Assembly: GCA_007693965.1 (NCBI GenBank) | Contig: RECQ01000052.1 | Span: 51,967-115,966, forward strand | Direction: 5' to 3' | From: Phycisphaeraceae bacterium | Lineage (GTDB): Bacteria > Planctomycetota > Phycisphaerae > Phycisphaerales > UBA1924 | Length of the DNA stretch: 64,000 nt | Shown here: piece by piece, positions 1 to 8,196 of the stretch | How positions within the stretch are numbered: the first letter of the stretch is position 1 | Layout of the letters: each line of letters starts with the position of its first letter | The notes under the pieces: model-generated | The model's database searches: none | What the model was told of the DNA's origin: nothing | Seen by the model: the letters and a program-made list of their open reading frames with translations, nothing else | Position numbers and translations under genes: made by a program

Positions 1-1205
1 TCCGGCACGAAGACCGAACTGGGGCTGGTGCGGTAGAGCGTCTGCTTGATGGCGAGAACCTTCGGATCCCTCGCCGCGGCGGTGATGAAACGCTCGACGC
101 TGGTGGTGAAGGACTCGTACGGGTGGTGCACCAGCAGGTCGCCCTGGCGGATGATCGAGAAGATGTCGGCGTCCTCGTCGACCAGCCGCGGCGTGGTGAC
201 AGGGTTCCACTGCTCATACTTGAGGTCGGGGCGGTTGAGGTCAGCGACGGCGGAGAGGCCGCTGTAGTCGAGCGGGCCGAGGCGCTTGTAGACGTCCTGG
301 GGCTTCAGGTCGAGCTCGTCCATCACGAAGTGGAGCAATGTGGGCGAGGCGTCCGGCCAGCACTCGAGGCGGATGGCGCGGGCGAAGCGGCGCTGCCGCA
401 GCTCCTGCTCGATGGTTTCGAGCAGGTCGTCGATGTCGGCGTCTTCGCGGTCAGGCTCGGCGTTTCGGGTGACGCGGAAGGGCATCACATCGACGATGTG
501 CATGTCGGGGAACAGATCGTCGAGGTTGTAGCGGATGAGGTCCGGAAGGTTGACCATGCGCACTGAATAGTGCGAGCCGTCGGGGTCGACCGGGATCCAG
601 CGCGGGATGGCGCTCGGCACCTTCACGCGGGCGAAGAGCTGCTCGGACTGATCGGGGTGCGTGAGAAGCACGCCGATCGACGTGCTCAGATTCGAGATGA
701 AGGGGAAGCGATGGCCGGGGTCGACCGCCAGAGGCGTGAGCAGGGGGAAGACGTTGCGCCGGAACCAGTCATCAATGCGCTCGCGCTCCAGCGTGGTGAG
801 CGAGTTGTAGGGCGTGAGCTCGATTCCGGCCTCGGTGAGGGCCGGGATGATGCTGTTCTCGTAGCAGTCCGCCTGCTCGGCCTGGAGTTCGAGAATCAGG
901 TCGCGGATGGCCTGAAGCTGCTCGCCAGGCGTGAGGCCGTCGCCGGAGCGCGTGGCGACGCCCGCCTCGAGCTGGCGCTTCAGCCCACCGACGCGCTTCA
1001 TGAAGAACTCGTCAAGGTTGGAGCTGAAGATGGCCAGAAAGCGAACGCGCTCCAGCAGCGGCGTGCGATCGTCGGTGGCCAGGCGGAGCACTCGCCGGTT
1101 GAATTCGAGCCACGTGAGCTCGCGGTTGAGCATCTTTTCCTCTTCCGGAAGGTTCTGGAGAGGCTCCTGCTCCGGCAGATCGGCTTTGCTGGTCGCGGTC
1201 GTCAT
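1..1205 (-). CDS. ppk1: Polyphosphate kinase 1, N-terminal part (cut by window start)
   Basis: PPK1 polymerises the gamma-phosphate of ATP into inorganic polyphosphate. About 401 codons are visible; the 3' end lies outside the window. Near the N-terminus the reverse strand reads NRELTWLEFNRRVL and then FLAIFSSNLDEFFMKRV, the signature of the PPK1 N-terminal domain. At the window edge it reads DPKVLAIKQTLYRT, the start of the first catalytic PLD-like domain. The catalytic histidines lie beyond the edge and cannot be checked. The start is the ATG at 1203-1205. It lies 31 bp downstream of the pterin enzyme on the same strand, so the two may be cotranscribed. No good Shine-Dalgarno sequence is visible. 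Confidence 0.93.
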   Translation of the reverse strand, partial: MTTATSKADLPEQEPLQNLPEEEKMLNRELTWLEFNRRVLRLATDDRTPLLERVRFLAIFSSNLDEFFMKRVGGLKRQLEAGVATRSGDGLTPGEQLQAIRDLILELQAEQADCYENSIIPALTEAGIELTPYNSLTTLERERIDDWFRRNVFPLLTPLAVDPGHRFPFISNLSTSIGVLLTHPDQSEQLFARVKVPSAIPRWIPVDPDGSHYSVRMVNLPDLIRYNLDDLFPDMHIVDVMPFRVTRNAEPDREDADIDDLLETIEQELRQRRFARAIRLECWPDASPTLLHFVMDELDLKPQDVYKRLGPLDYSGLSAVADLNRPDLKYEQWNPVTTPRLVDEDADIFSIIRQGDLLVHHPYESFTTSVERFITAAARDPKVLAIKQTLYRTSPSSVFVP

Positions 1206-1235
1206 GGTGTCACGGGGACGATGCATGTTCCTGAT

Positions 1236-1622
1236 TCATTGCGGTTCGGGCGGATGGTAGGTCGCCTCACAGCCGGGCGCCTCGGTGACGCCGACACGGC
1301 TGACTCGGGCGCCTGCGGGCAACTCCCGGGCCAGGGCGCTTTGCAATTGCTCGGCGATGTGCCGGGCGACATGCTCGGCCGTAGGGTTCAATCGGTCGAA
1401 GGGGGCGATGGCGTTGAGGTCGCGGTTGTGGAAGGGCGCCACGACCTCCTTCAGCGATCGCTCGACGAGGTGAAAGTCGCACAGCAGACCGTCTGCATCA
1501 AGTGTGTCGCCTTGCACCACGACGGTCACACGCCAGTTGTGGCCGTGGACGGGCTCGCGTTCTCCCGCGATTGTGATGGCGTGGGCCGCGGCGAATTCGG
1601 ACTGGATGGTCAGTTCGTACAC
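1236..1622 (-). CDS. 6-pyruvoyl-tetrahydropterin synthase family protein, PTPS-III-like
   Basis: A 128-residue PTPS/QueD-fold enzyme. The zinc ligands are seen as FAAAH near the N-terminus and HGHNW around residue 30. In QueD and classical PTPS a catalytic Cys lies four residues before HGH; here no Cys is present and the motif reads EPVHGH. From memory, an ExxHGH motif marks PTPS-III, which makes 6-hydroxymethyl-dihydropterin and can replace FolB in folate synthesis. Function as PTPS-III is therefore an inference. The start is taken as the GTG at 1620-1622, because a TATACT hexamer lies 7 nt upstream and the family homology begins there; the longer open frame upstream overlaps the divergent glmM promoter and lacks homology. 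It precedes ppk1 on the same strand. Confidence 0.82.
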   Translation of the reverse strand: MYELTIQSEFAAAHAITIAGEREPVHGHNWRVTVVVQGDTLDADGLLCDFHLVERSLKEVVAPFHNRDLNAIAPFDRLNPTAEHVARHIAEQLQSALARELPAGARVSRVGVTEAPGCEATYHPPEPQ

Positions 1623-1629
1623 GATTTCG

Positions 1630-1635
1630 AGTATA
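1630..1635 (-). promoter_or_regulatory. -10 element, leaderless PTPS-like gene
   Basis: TATACT on the minus strand, 7 nt before the GTG start. It matches the TANNNT-N6 pattern seen at other genes in the window. No clear -35 element is visible. Confidence 0.5.
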
Positions 1636-1707
1636 CGCCCGGCGCCCCGACCGGAGCAGCCCTCGCGCGCCGATCGGGGCGCACGGGCCGTGAGCCCCTG
1701 CCCGCTG

Positions 1708-1713
1708 TATCCT
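1708..1713 (+). promoter_or_regulatory. -10 element, leaderless glmM
   Basis: TATCCT, then TTCCGC, then the ATG: exactly 6 nt between hexamer and start codon. No Shine-Dalgarno sequence is present, so the transcript probably begins at or next to the A of ATG. Confidence 0.5.
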
Positions 1714-1719
1714 TTCCGC

Positions 1720-3168
1720 ATGGAGAGACAGACCGCCAGCGCAGGAGCACAACAACAGTCCGCCCGGGACACCGGCGCTTCGCCCCTCATGATCACGGTG
1801 AGCGGCTGCCGCGGCGTCGTCGGGGGCTCGCTGACGCCGGAGACCATCTGCCGCTACGTCGGAGCCTTCTCGGCGTGGCTGGAAGAGCAGAAGGCGCCGG
1901 GAGACGGGCCTGTCGTCGTCGGGCGCGACGGGCGGCGGGGGGGCGATGTGATCGCCGACATCGCGATGAGCGCCCTGCGGGCCTCCGGTCGGCGCGTGAT
2001 TGATCTCGGCATCGCCATGACCGCAACGACCGGCCTGATGGTGCGCCGCCACAACGGCGCAGGCGGGCTCGTCGTGACCGCCAGCCACAACCCCGCCGAA
2101 TGGAACGGCCTCAAGCCTCTCACCGCTGACGGGCGCGCTCCAGACGCATCCCAGGCGGAGCGAATCGTCACGCTCTTTCATGAAGGCCGGCGCGTGCTGG
2201 CGCCGCACGATGCCCTGGGCGCCCGCGACGGCGACGACACCGGGCATCATGCCCACGTCGCCGCGGTGCTGGAGGCGATCGATCGGGTCGTGAACATCGA
2301 CCAGATCAAGCGTCGCGGCGTGCGCGTGGCTCTCGACTCATTGAACTGCTCCGGCGCGGTCGGCGGCATGCTGCTTCTTGATGCGCTGGGATGCGAGCTG
2401 ATCCACGTGAACCGCGATTCGTCCGGCGACTTTCCCCACCCGCCTGAGCCGATTGAAGAGCACCTCAAAGACCTGTGCATGCTCGTCAAGGAGAGCTTCT
2501 GCGACATCGGCTTTGCTCAGGACCCCGACGCCGATCGGCTGGTGATCGTGGATGAGAAGGGGACCTACATCGGCGAGGAGTACACGCTGGCGCTCGGCGC
2601 CGAGGCGCTGCTGGGGGCGGGCGGCTTCGGCTCCGCAGCGACTCTGGCGGCCAACCTCTCGACCAGCCGCATGATCGACGATGTCGCGAAGAAGCACCGG
2701 GCCCGCGTGGTGCGCACGCCGGTGGGCGAGGCGAACGTCGTCAGCGCCATGGTGCGCGAAGGGTGCGCGCTGGGCGGCGAAGGAAACGGCGGCGTGGTCT
2801 GGCCCGAGATCGTTCACATCCGCGACAGCCTCTCGGCCATCGCTCTCACGCTGGCGCTGATGACCCGCGAGAACGCGTCGCTGAGCGAGCTGGTCGGGCG
2901 CACACCGGCCTACGCGATCGACAAAAGAAAAGTCGCGATCCGCGAGGGGCTTGCGGACAAAGCGTCGGCTGCGATCCGCCAGCGCTGGAGCAAGGCCCGC
3001 ATCGACACGCAGGACGGAGTGCGGATTGATCTGGACGACGAGGGCGCGTGGTTGCACGTCCGCGCCAGCAACACCGAGCCGATCCTCCGCCTCATCGCCG
3101 AAGCGCCGACCAAGCAGCGCGCTGCGGCCCTGCTCGACGAGGCGCAGAGCGTGATCGAAGGCGCATGA
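1720..3168 (+). CDS. glmM: Phosphoglucosamine mutase (phosphohexomutase family)
   Basis: Interconverts glucosamine-6-phosphate and glucosamine-1-phosphate on the route to UDP-GlcNAc. The 482-residue protein has all alpha-D-phosphohexomutase marks in order: TASHNPAEWNG with the phosphorylated Ser (about residue 123), the metal loop DPDADRLVI (about 270), the sugar-binding GEGNGGVVWP (about 350), and the phosphate-binding RASNTEPILRLI near the C-terminus. The TASHNP and GEGNGGV forms resemble the archaeal/deep-branching GlmM type, so a phosphomannomutase/phosphoglucomutase activity cannot be excluded. The start is the ATG preceded by TATCCT-N6. The stop overlaps the next gene by four bases (ATGA). 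Confidence 0.88.
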   Translation: MERQTASAGAQQQSARDTGASPLMITVSGCRGVVGGSLTPETICRYVGAFSAWLEEQKAPGDGPVVVGRDGRRGGDVIADIAMSALRASGRRVIDLGIAMTATTGLMVRRHNGAGGLVVTASHNPAEWNGLKPLTADGRAPDASQAERIVTLFHEGRRVLAPHDALGARDGDDTGHHAHVAAVLEAIDRVVNIDQIKRRGVRVALDSLNCSGAVGGMLLLDALGCELIHVNRDSSGDFPHPPEPIEEHLKDLCMLVKESFCDIGFAQDPDADRLVIVDEKGTYIGEEYTLALGAEALLGAGGFGSAATLAANLSTSRMIDDVAKKHRARVVRTPVGEANVVSAMVREGCALGGEGNGGVVWPEIVHIRDSLSAIALTLALMTRENASLSELVGRTPAYAIDKRKVAIREGLADKASAAIRQRWSKARIDTQDGVRIDLDDEGAWLHVRASNTEPILRLIAEAPTKQRAAALLDEAQSVIEGA

Positions 3169-3467
3169 GCGCTGCGTTCGTCAGCGACGACGGCGCCGGC
3201 GGGGCGCTGATCCGGGTGAAGGCCGTGCCGGGCGCGCGGAGCGATGAGATCTCGGGGGTTCTGGGCGATCGATTGAAGGTGCGAATCTCGGCGCCGCCGG
3301 AGGGCGGGAAGGCGAACCGGGCGATCGCGAAGCTGCTGGCGCGGTCGCTGGGCGTGAAGCCGCGCGATGTCGAGCTCGTGGCGGGGCCGTCGAGCGCGGA
3401 GAAGACATTCCGCGTCGCCGGTGCGGAGGCCGAGCGCGTGGAGAACGCGTTGAGCGGATCTTCGTAG
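3165..3467 (+). CDS. DUF167 / YggU family protein
   Basis: A 100-residue protein of the DUF167 (YggU) family, which has no established function. The core RVKAVPGARSDEI, the PPEGGKANRAI motif and the VELVAGPSSAEKTFRV strand are the family signature. Its ATG overlaps the glmM stop as ATGA, so it is probably translationally coupled to glmM. It ends 5 bp before the convergent ftsH stop codon. Confidence 0.87.
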   Translation: MSAAFVSDDGAGGALIRVKAVPGARSDEISGVLGDRLKVRISAPPEGGKANRAIAKLLARSLGVKPRDVELVAGPSSAEKTFRVAGAEAERVENALSGSS

Positions 3468-3472
3468 CGAAC

Positions 3473-5503
3473 TCAGGCCGGGCGGGGAATCATGCCGGGG
3501 GTCGGGCCCTCGTCCTCGCGCGGCTTCTGCTTGCGCGGAGGCGCATCGGACTGGGCCTTGCGGGCTTCATCCGCCAGCAGGTCGCTGACGGTGGGCTTGC
3601 TGAGCGCCTCGCCGCGCATGAGTCGTTCGACCTCGTCGGCGCTCAGTGTTTCGTGCTTGAGAAGGGCCTCGGCGACTGCCTCGACCTTCTCCCAGTTGTC
3701 CTTGAGCGTCTGCTCGGCGTCGCCGTAGGCCTCGTCGCTGAGACGCTTGACTTCCTGGTCGATGATGCGGGCGGTTTCGTCGGAGTAGTCCTTGTCGGGC
3801 AGGTACATCTCGCGCGAGTCGCTGCCGGCGTAGCGGACGAAGCCGAGCTTATCGCTCATGCCCCATTCGAGAATCATGGTGCGAGCAATGCGCGTCACCT
3901 GCGCGATATCGCTGGCGGCGCCGCTGGAGACATCGCCAGTCTTGACCATCTCCGCGACGCGCCCGCCGCAGGCGACGCGCATCATGGATTGCAGCCATTT
4001 GAGACCGAAGCCGTGGCGATCCTTTTCGGGGAGCGACATGCTGGCCCCGCCATACTCCCCGCGAGGAATGATGGTGACCTTGTGCAGTGGATCTGTATTC
4101 GGAAGCAGAACCTGCAGGATGGCGTGGCCGGCCTCGTGGTAGGCGGTGGCGACGCGCTCCTCCTCCTCGACCACGCGGCTTCTGCGCTGACGTCCGAACT
4201 TCACCTTGTCACGGGCCTCCTCCAGATCCTCCTGCTCGATGAAGTCCTTGTCGGCCATCGTCGCCATGATGGCGGCCTCGTTCATGATCGCCGCGAGGTC
4301 GGCGCCGGAGAACATCGGCGTGGCCCGCGCGATGCGCTCCAGATCGACATCCGGACCGAGCTTCACCTTCTTGGAGTGAACCTTCAGGATCTCCATGCGC
4401 CCCTTCACGTCCGGAAGCGGGATGGTGACCTGTCGGTCGAAGCGGCCGGGCCGCGTGAGGGCGGGATCGAGCACATCGGGCCGGTTGGTGGCGGCGATGA
4501 CAATGATCTGATCGGAGGTCTCGAAGCCGTCCATCTCGACGAGGATGGCGTTGAGCGTCTGCTCGCGCTCGTCGTGGCCGCCGGTGGTGAAGCCGCCGCC
4601 GCGACGACGCCCGACGGCGTCGATCTCGTCGAGGAAGATGATGCAGGGCGAGTTCTCCTTGGCCTGCTTGAAGAGATCGCGCACGCGGCTGGCGCCGACG
4701 CCCACGAACATCTCGACAAAGTCGGAGCCGGAGATGGAGAAGAAGGGCACGTCCGCCTCGCCGGCGATAGCCTTGGCGAGGAGCGTCTTGCCGCAGCCGG
4801 GCGGACCCGAGAGCAGCACGCCGCGGGGGATGCGCCCGCCGAGCTTGGTGAACTTCTTGGGCGTCTTGAGGAACTCGATGATCTCGGAGACTTCCTCCTT
4901 GGGCTCCTGAACGCCTGCGACGTCCTTGAACGTGACGCCGGTCATCGACTTGGCGGTCACACGGTGGCGCGAGCGGCCGAAGTTGCCGAGCATCCCGCCT
5001 CCGGAGCTCATGCTGCGCAGGCCGCGCAGGATGATGAAGATCCAGATGATGACCAGCAGCGTGATGATGAAGAAGGGGCTGAGGAAGAAGTGCCACCACG
5101 GGGGCGTGGCCCGGTCCTCGAAGTTGCCGCCGGTGAGGGCGTTGAGCTCGTTGACCCAGAACTCGCGATTGTCGGGCGTGACCGGCAGGCGGACCTCGGC
5201 CCGGGGGCCGTCGACGCCCTCGATGCGCGTGGCGGTGATCGCGTTAAATTGCAGCTTGACCGTGTCGCGGTCCAGCTCGCCGGCGGTGTAGAGGTTGCGG
5301 AACTCGGCCCAGTTCTTGAGCGAAGTGGCCTGATCGCCCGCGTGCTGGAAGACCATGATCAGGGCCGCGAGCAGCACGAAGATCATCACCCAGCCGAAGA
5401 GTCCCCGGTTGGGCGGGCGCGTGGTGGTCGCGGTCTTCCCGGCGTCCGGCCCCTTGCCCGGGCCGGGCTTTCCCTGGTTCTGTTCGCGCCCTGCATCCGA
5501 CAT
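3473..5503 (-). CDS. ftsH: ATP-dependent zinc metalloprotease FtsH
   Basis: Membrane-bound AAA+ protease that degrades membrane and short-lived cytosolic proteins. The 676-residue protein has a short cytosolic N-terminus, TM1 (about 36-54), a periplasmic region, TM2 (about 155-175), then the AAA module with Walker [14 protein letters not shown], Walker [14 protein letters not shown] and the SRH region, and the zinc motif HEAGH in the M41 peptidase domain. The start is the ATG at 5501-5503, preceded by GAGGAT at 7-nt spacing. A longer open frame upstream overlaps the LptE-like gene in another frame and is not used. The proline- and charge-rich tail is typical of FtsH. Confidence 0.97.
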   Translation of the reverse strand: MSDAGREQNQGKPGPGKGPDAGKTATTTRPPNRGLFGWVMIFVLLAALIMVFQHAGDQATSLKNWAEFRNLYTAGELDRDTVKLQFNAITATRIEGVDGPRAEVRLPVTPDNREFWVNELNALTGGNFEDRATPPWWHFFLSPFFIITLLVIIWIFIILRGLRSMSSGGGMLGNFGRSRHRVTAKSMTGVTFKDVAGVQEPKEEVSEIIEFLKTPKKFTKLGGRIPRGVLLSGPPGCGKTLLAKAIAGEADVPFFSISGSDFVEMFVGVGASRVRDLFKQAKENSPCIIFLDEIDAVGRRRGGGFTTGGHDEREQTLNAILVEMDGFETSDQIIVIAATNRPDVLDPALTRPGRFDRQVTIPLPDVKGRMEILKVHSKKVKLGPDVDLERIARATPMFSGADLAAIMNEAAIMATMADKDFIEQEDLEEARDKVKFGRQRRSRVVEEEERVATAYHEAGHAILQVLLPNTDPLHKVTIIPRGEYGGASMSLPEKDRHGFGLKWLQSMMRVACGGRVAEMVKTGDVSSGAASDIAQVTRIARTMILEWGMSDKLGFVRYAGSDSREMYLPDKDYSDETARIIDQEVKRLSDEAYGDAEQTLKDNWEKVEAVAEALLKHETLSADEVERLMRGEALSKPTVSDLLADEARKAQSDAPPRKQKPREDEGPTPGMIPRPA

Positions 5504-5612
5504 CAGCGTTGATCCTCGATGACTCGCATATTTCCGCATCGGCCGGCCCTGTGCTGCCGGGGATTCGCTCCCCCTCGGGCGATGCATCGCTCCAACAATA
5601 GGCGCTCGCCGG

Positions 5613-6176
5613 TCACCATTGCGAACGCAGCTCGCCCACGATGTCGCGGGCCAGGCTCTCGATGGCGGCCTGCTCGCCGCTCTCCAGCCGCTCCCCGACG
5701 CCCTGCGCCGGCGTGAACGTCCCGGCGCCCTTGTAATTGCGGCGGGCGACGAGCGTGGTCCCGCTCCGGTTGTCCACCCATTCAAAATCAACCGACATGA
5801 CGACCGCCAGCTCCTGGACCAGACCGCTTTCGCGCCCGGAGCCGCCGAGGCGGCGCATGGTGACATCGGTGATGGCGCCGCGGAGGGTGGTTTCGGCGGC
5901 GTCCGTTCTGACCACGGTCCACGGCGTGCTGCGATGAATCTCTTTCACAATCGCCTCGGTGAGGAGCGCCTCAATCCCATGGTGGAATGAGGTGTTGTCG
6001 AAGGTTGGCGCAGCGATGGTGCGCACGCCGGAGTCGTATGAGGAGGCGAAGGTGTATCCCTGGCGCGGATCGTTTGAGCAGGCGCCGGCGAGAAGCAGGA
6101 CGCCGATCGAAATGAGCGATTGCAGTGTGCGCATAGCCCTGTTCTGTGTTCGCATGGGATGGATGAAGGGATTCAT
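5613..6176 (-). CDS. LptE-like outer-membrane lipoprotein (LPS assembly)
   Basis: A 187-residue predicted lipoprotein. The N-terminus has arginines, a hydrophobic stretch and a lipobox LLAGAC, so it should be acylated at that Cys. The following region (IAAPTFDNTSFHHGIEALLT, then EIHRSTPW) fits the LptE/DUF of LPS-assembly lipoproteins that plug the LptD barrel. The gene overlaps the stop of the upstream BamD-like gene as ATGA, which favours this start and translational coupling; internal Met codons at 6155 and 6134 would also give a valid signal peptide. LptE is weakly conserved, so the name is by pattern and by context with gmhA and a BamD-like gene. Confidence 0.68.
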   Translation of the reverse strand: MNPFIHPMRTQNRAMRTLQSLISIGVLLLAGACSNDPRQGYTFASSYDSGVRTIAAPTFDNTSFHHGIEALLTEAIVKEIHRSTPWTVVRTDAAETTLRGAITDVTMRRLGGSGRESGLVQELAVVMSVDFEWVDNRSGTTLVARRNYKGAGTFTPAQGVGERLESGEQAAIESLARDIVGELRSQW

Positions 6177-7267
6177 GGACGGGCAGGCTCCGCCTCGCGG
6201 CCGACGCCGGTTTCATCGGCATCCTCGGCGGGTGTCTGAGCCTCGTTTGCGTACTCTGGACTCTGCTCCAGCCAGCCGCGTTCATTGAGGATCTGGATGG
6301 CCCGACTGGCCGAGGCTGTCTGGGGGTGGCGACGGACAAGCCTCCTGAGCGTGAAACGGGCCGACGGGCCGTCGCCGCGACGCAGTCGCCACTCCGCGGC
6401 GTCCAGCATCTGTGCGGCGACGGACTCCTCAATGCGGGAGAGAAGGGCGTCGTCGAAATTCCGCTGCTCGGCCTCGGCCGGGAACATGCGGATGTATGTG
6501 CGAATGAGCTGGTCGGCGTCGATCAGTGAGGAAGCGTCGTACTCATGCCCGTGGAACATGGCGATGTTGGCGTAGATGCGGCGTTCGAGCGCATGGGCCC
6601 GGTTGGGGCCGTTGGGGAAGTTGATTCCGTAGAGTTCGTACGCTTCCTCCGCCAGCGGCATCTGCCCCCGCCTGAAGTAATGATCCGCCAGCTCGATGGC
6701 GGCGCGGTCGGCAATGGAGCTCCCCGGTAGACGCTGCTGGGCGAGCAGGAGCATCTCTTCACCCTCGCCGTACGCGGTGGAAATACGCATGCCGAGAAAC
6801 TTCCGCCGCTTGCCGCGGACGTAGTCGGAGGCGATGTCCACCTCGCGCTCGATGGCGGTTCGGAACTCCTCGCTCTGGGGATAACGCCTGATCACGCGTT
6901 CGTAGTCAAAGAGGGCGCGGAACTCATTGCCCGCTGCGGCGCGGGCGTCGCCACGCATCAGGTAGGCGGTGGGGAGCCAGGGATTGTCGGTGTCCTGATG
7001 CTCGTCGATCCACGAGTTGAGGATGCTGCGCGCGGCTCTTGGGTTTCCATCCGCCAGATGGCCGCGGGCCTCGGCGAGAATGGCCTCGTCCGATCCCTGC
7101 TCGGGGATCTCGGTCTGGCGCCAGCGCCCGTCCTCGTCCAGCGTGTAGACCGGCCCCTGAGACATCGCCACGGGCGAGAGCAGGAAGATGAGGACCACCC
7201 ATGTCGCCATCGACAGGGGCAGGCGGCGTGGCGACGGGCTCAGGCGTTGATCGTCCATGATCTGCAT
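6173..7267 (-). CDS. BamD-like TPR outer-membrane assembly protein
   Basis: A 364-residue exported protein with TPR-like repeats. A hydrophobic segment (TWVVLIFLLSPVAMS) acts as signal sequence, but no lipobox Cys follows, unlike classical BamD lipoproteins. Repeats such as NEFRALFDYERVIRRYPQS and RGQMPLAEEAYELYGINFPN are typical of BamD/ComL/YbgF-type tetratricopeptide proteins. The start at 7267 is chosen because TATCCT lies exactly 6 nt upstream; a second Met follows three codons later. It sits between gmhA and the LptE-like gene on the same strand, which supports an envelope role. A general TPR periplasmic function remains possible. Confidence 0.65.
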   Translation of the reverse strand: MQIMDDQRLSPSPRRLPLSMATWVVLIFLLSPVAMSQGPVYTLDEDGRWRQTEIPEQGSDEAILAEARGHLADGNPRAARSILNSWIDEHQDTDNPWLPTAYLMRGDARAAAGNEFRALFDYERVIRRYPQSEEFRTAIEREVDIASDYVRGKRRKFLGMRISTAYGEGEEMLLLAQQRLPGSSIADRAAIELADHYFRRGQMPLAEEAYELYGINFPNGPNRAHALERRIYANIAMFHGHEYDASSLIDADQLIRTYIRMFPAEAEQRNFDDALLSRIEESVAAQMLDAAEWRLRRGDGPSARFTLRRLVRRHPQTASASRAIQILNERGWLEQSPEYANEAQTPAEDADETGVGREAEPARP

Positions 7268-7273
7268 GTCGGC

Positions 7274-7279
7274 AGGATA
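7274..7279 (-). promoter_or_regulatory. -10 element, leaderless BamD-like gene
   Basis: TATCCT on the minus strand with 6 nt (GCCGAC) to the ATG. A TTGCCC hexamer 18 nt further upstream is a plausible -35 element. Confidence 0.5.
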
Positions 7280-7326
7280 CGCGTTTCCGGCTTTCCGGGG
7301 CAATGGCAAGGGTGGGACTCGATCGT

Positions 7327-7893
7327 CTAGGCCGCCTCCACGGCCTCCAGGATCAGATGGAGCACGACCTGGTGGGCCTCTTGGATGTGGGCGGTCTCCT
7401 GACTGCGCACCACCAGCGGGAGATCGCACAAGGGCAGAGACGCCCCTCCCTCGCGCCCGAGAAGGCCGATGGTGGTCGCCCCGAGGTCACGGGCCTTCTG
7501 AAGGGCGCGGACGATGTTGGGGCTGGCGCCGCTGGTGGAGAAGACGACCAGCGCATCGCCCCTGCGAACGAGGGCCTCGACCTGGCGGGCGAAGACCTCG
7601 TCGAAGCCGAAATCGTTGGCGATGCAGGTGAGGGCGGTGGGATCGGCGTTGAGGCAGACGGCCCGCCGGGGCGGGCGAGCGGCCCGGTATTTCCCGATGA
7701 GCTCCTCCGCGAGGTGCAGGGCCTCGGCCGCGGAGCCACCGTTGCCGCAGGTGTAGATAGCGCCTCCCTGGTCCAGACAGTTCCGGACGGCGTCGCCGAT
7801 GGCGCGGATATCGCCCGCCTGGCCGCTGAGGGAGGCGATGGTGTCAAAGGCGGCCTGCAGGCGGCTGCGGATGAGCGCTTCGTCGAAGTTCAT
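7327..7893 (-). CDS. gmhA: Phosphoheptose (sedoheptulose 7-phosphate) isomerase, SIS domain
   Basis: Converts sedoheptulose 7-phosphate to D-glycero-D-manno-heptose 7-phosphate, the first step of the LPS core heptose pathway. At 188 residues it is the usual GmhA size. The SIS fold is marked by IYTCGNGGSAAEALHLAEEL (residues about 46-65), the FSTSGASPNIVRAL phosphate loop, and ETAHIQEAHQVVLHLI near the C-terminus. A GGAGG stands about 17 nt before the ATG, too far to be a clear Shine-Dalgarno. It lies upstream of the BamD-like and LptE-like genes on the same strand. Confidence 0.9.
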   Translation of the reverse strand: MNFDEALIRSRLQAAFDTIASLSGQAGDIRAIGDAVRNCLDQGGAIYTCGNGGSAAEALHLAEELIGKYRAARPPRRAVCLNADPTALTCIANDFGFDEVFARQVEALVRRGDALVVFSTSGASPNIVRALQKARDLGATTIGLLGREGGASLPLCDLPLVVRSQETAHIQEAHQVVLHLILEAVEAA

Positions 7894-8066
7894 GCGCCTG
7901 TCAGTGTCGCCCCTCCGGCGTCGAAACGCCAGCGCCCCATCGCTGCGAGCGGCGCCGGCGACATGTCTCCGATGGGAGTCGGACGACGAACGGCCGGGCG
8001 CCCGCTACCATGTCAGATCGCGCTGCAGCCGGCCGCGATGGCGTCTGCCTGGGTGGCGAGCGCTGA

Positions 8067-8139
8067 GAGGGTGTAGCTCAGCTGGTAGAGCATCGGCCTT
8101 TTAAGCCGCTGGTCGTGGGTTCGAATCCCACCGCCCTCA
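8067..8139 (+). tRNA. tRNA-Lys (anticodon TTT)
   Basis: A cloverleaf can be drawn by hand: acceptor GAGGGTG pairs with CGCCCTC, the D-arm is TAGCTCAGCTGGTAGAGC, the anticodon loop is CTTTTAA with anticodon TTT, and the T-arm is GTGGG-TTCGAAT-CCCAC. The discriminator base is A. CCA is not encoded. The outermost anticodon-stem pair is a mismatch, as in several bacterial tRNA-Lys. Confidence 0.96.
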
Positions 8140-8196
8140 TTGATACGAGGAGATCGCAGCGATGGATCGCACCGGGTGGAGGCGAAGCACAGGTCA

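Noticed and set aside
3653..5512. Long open frame (619 codons) on the plus strand
   Set aside because: Antisense to ftsH, whose motifs are complete; composition is that of a shadow frame in high-GC DNA.
8140..8196. Upstream extension of the SNF2 protein
   Set aside because: Would begin directly behind the tRNA-Lys; the start at 8197 has a ribosome-binding site.
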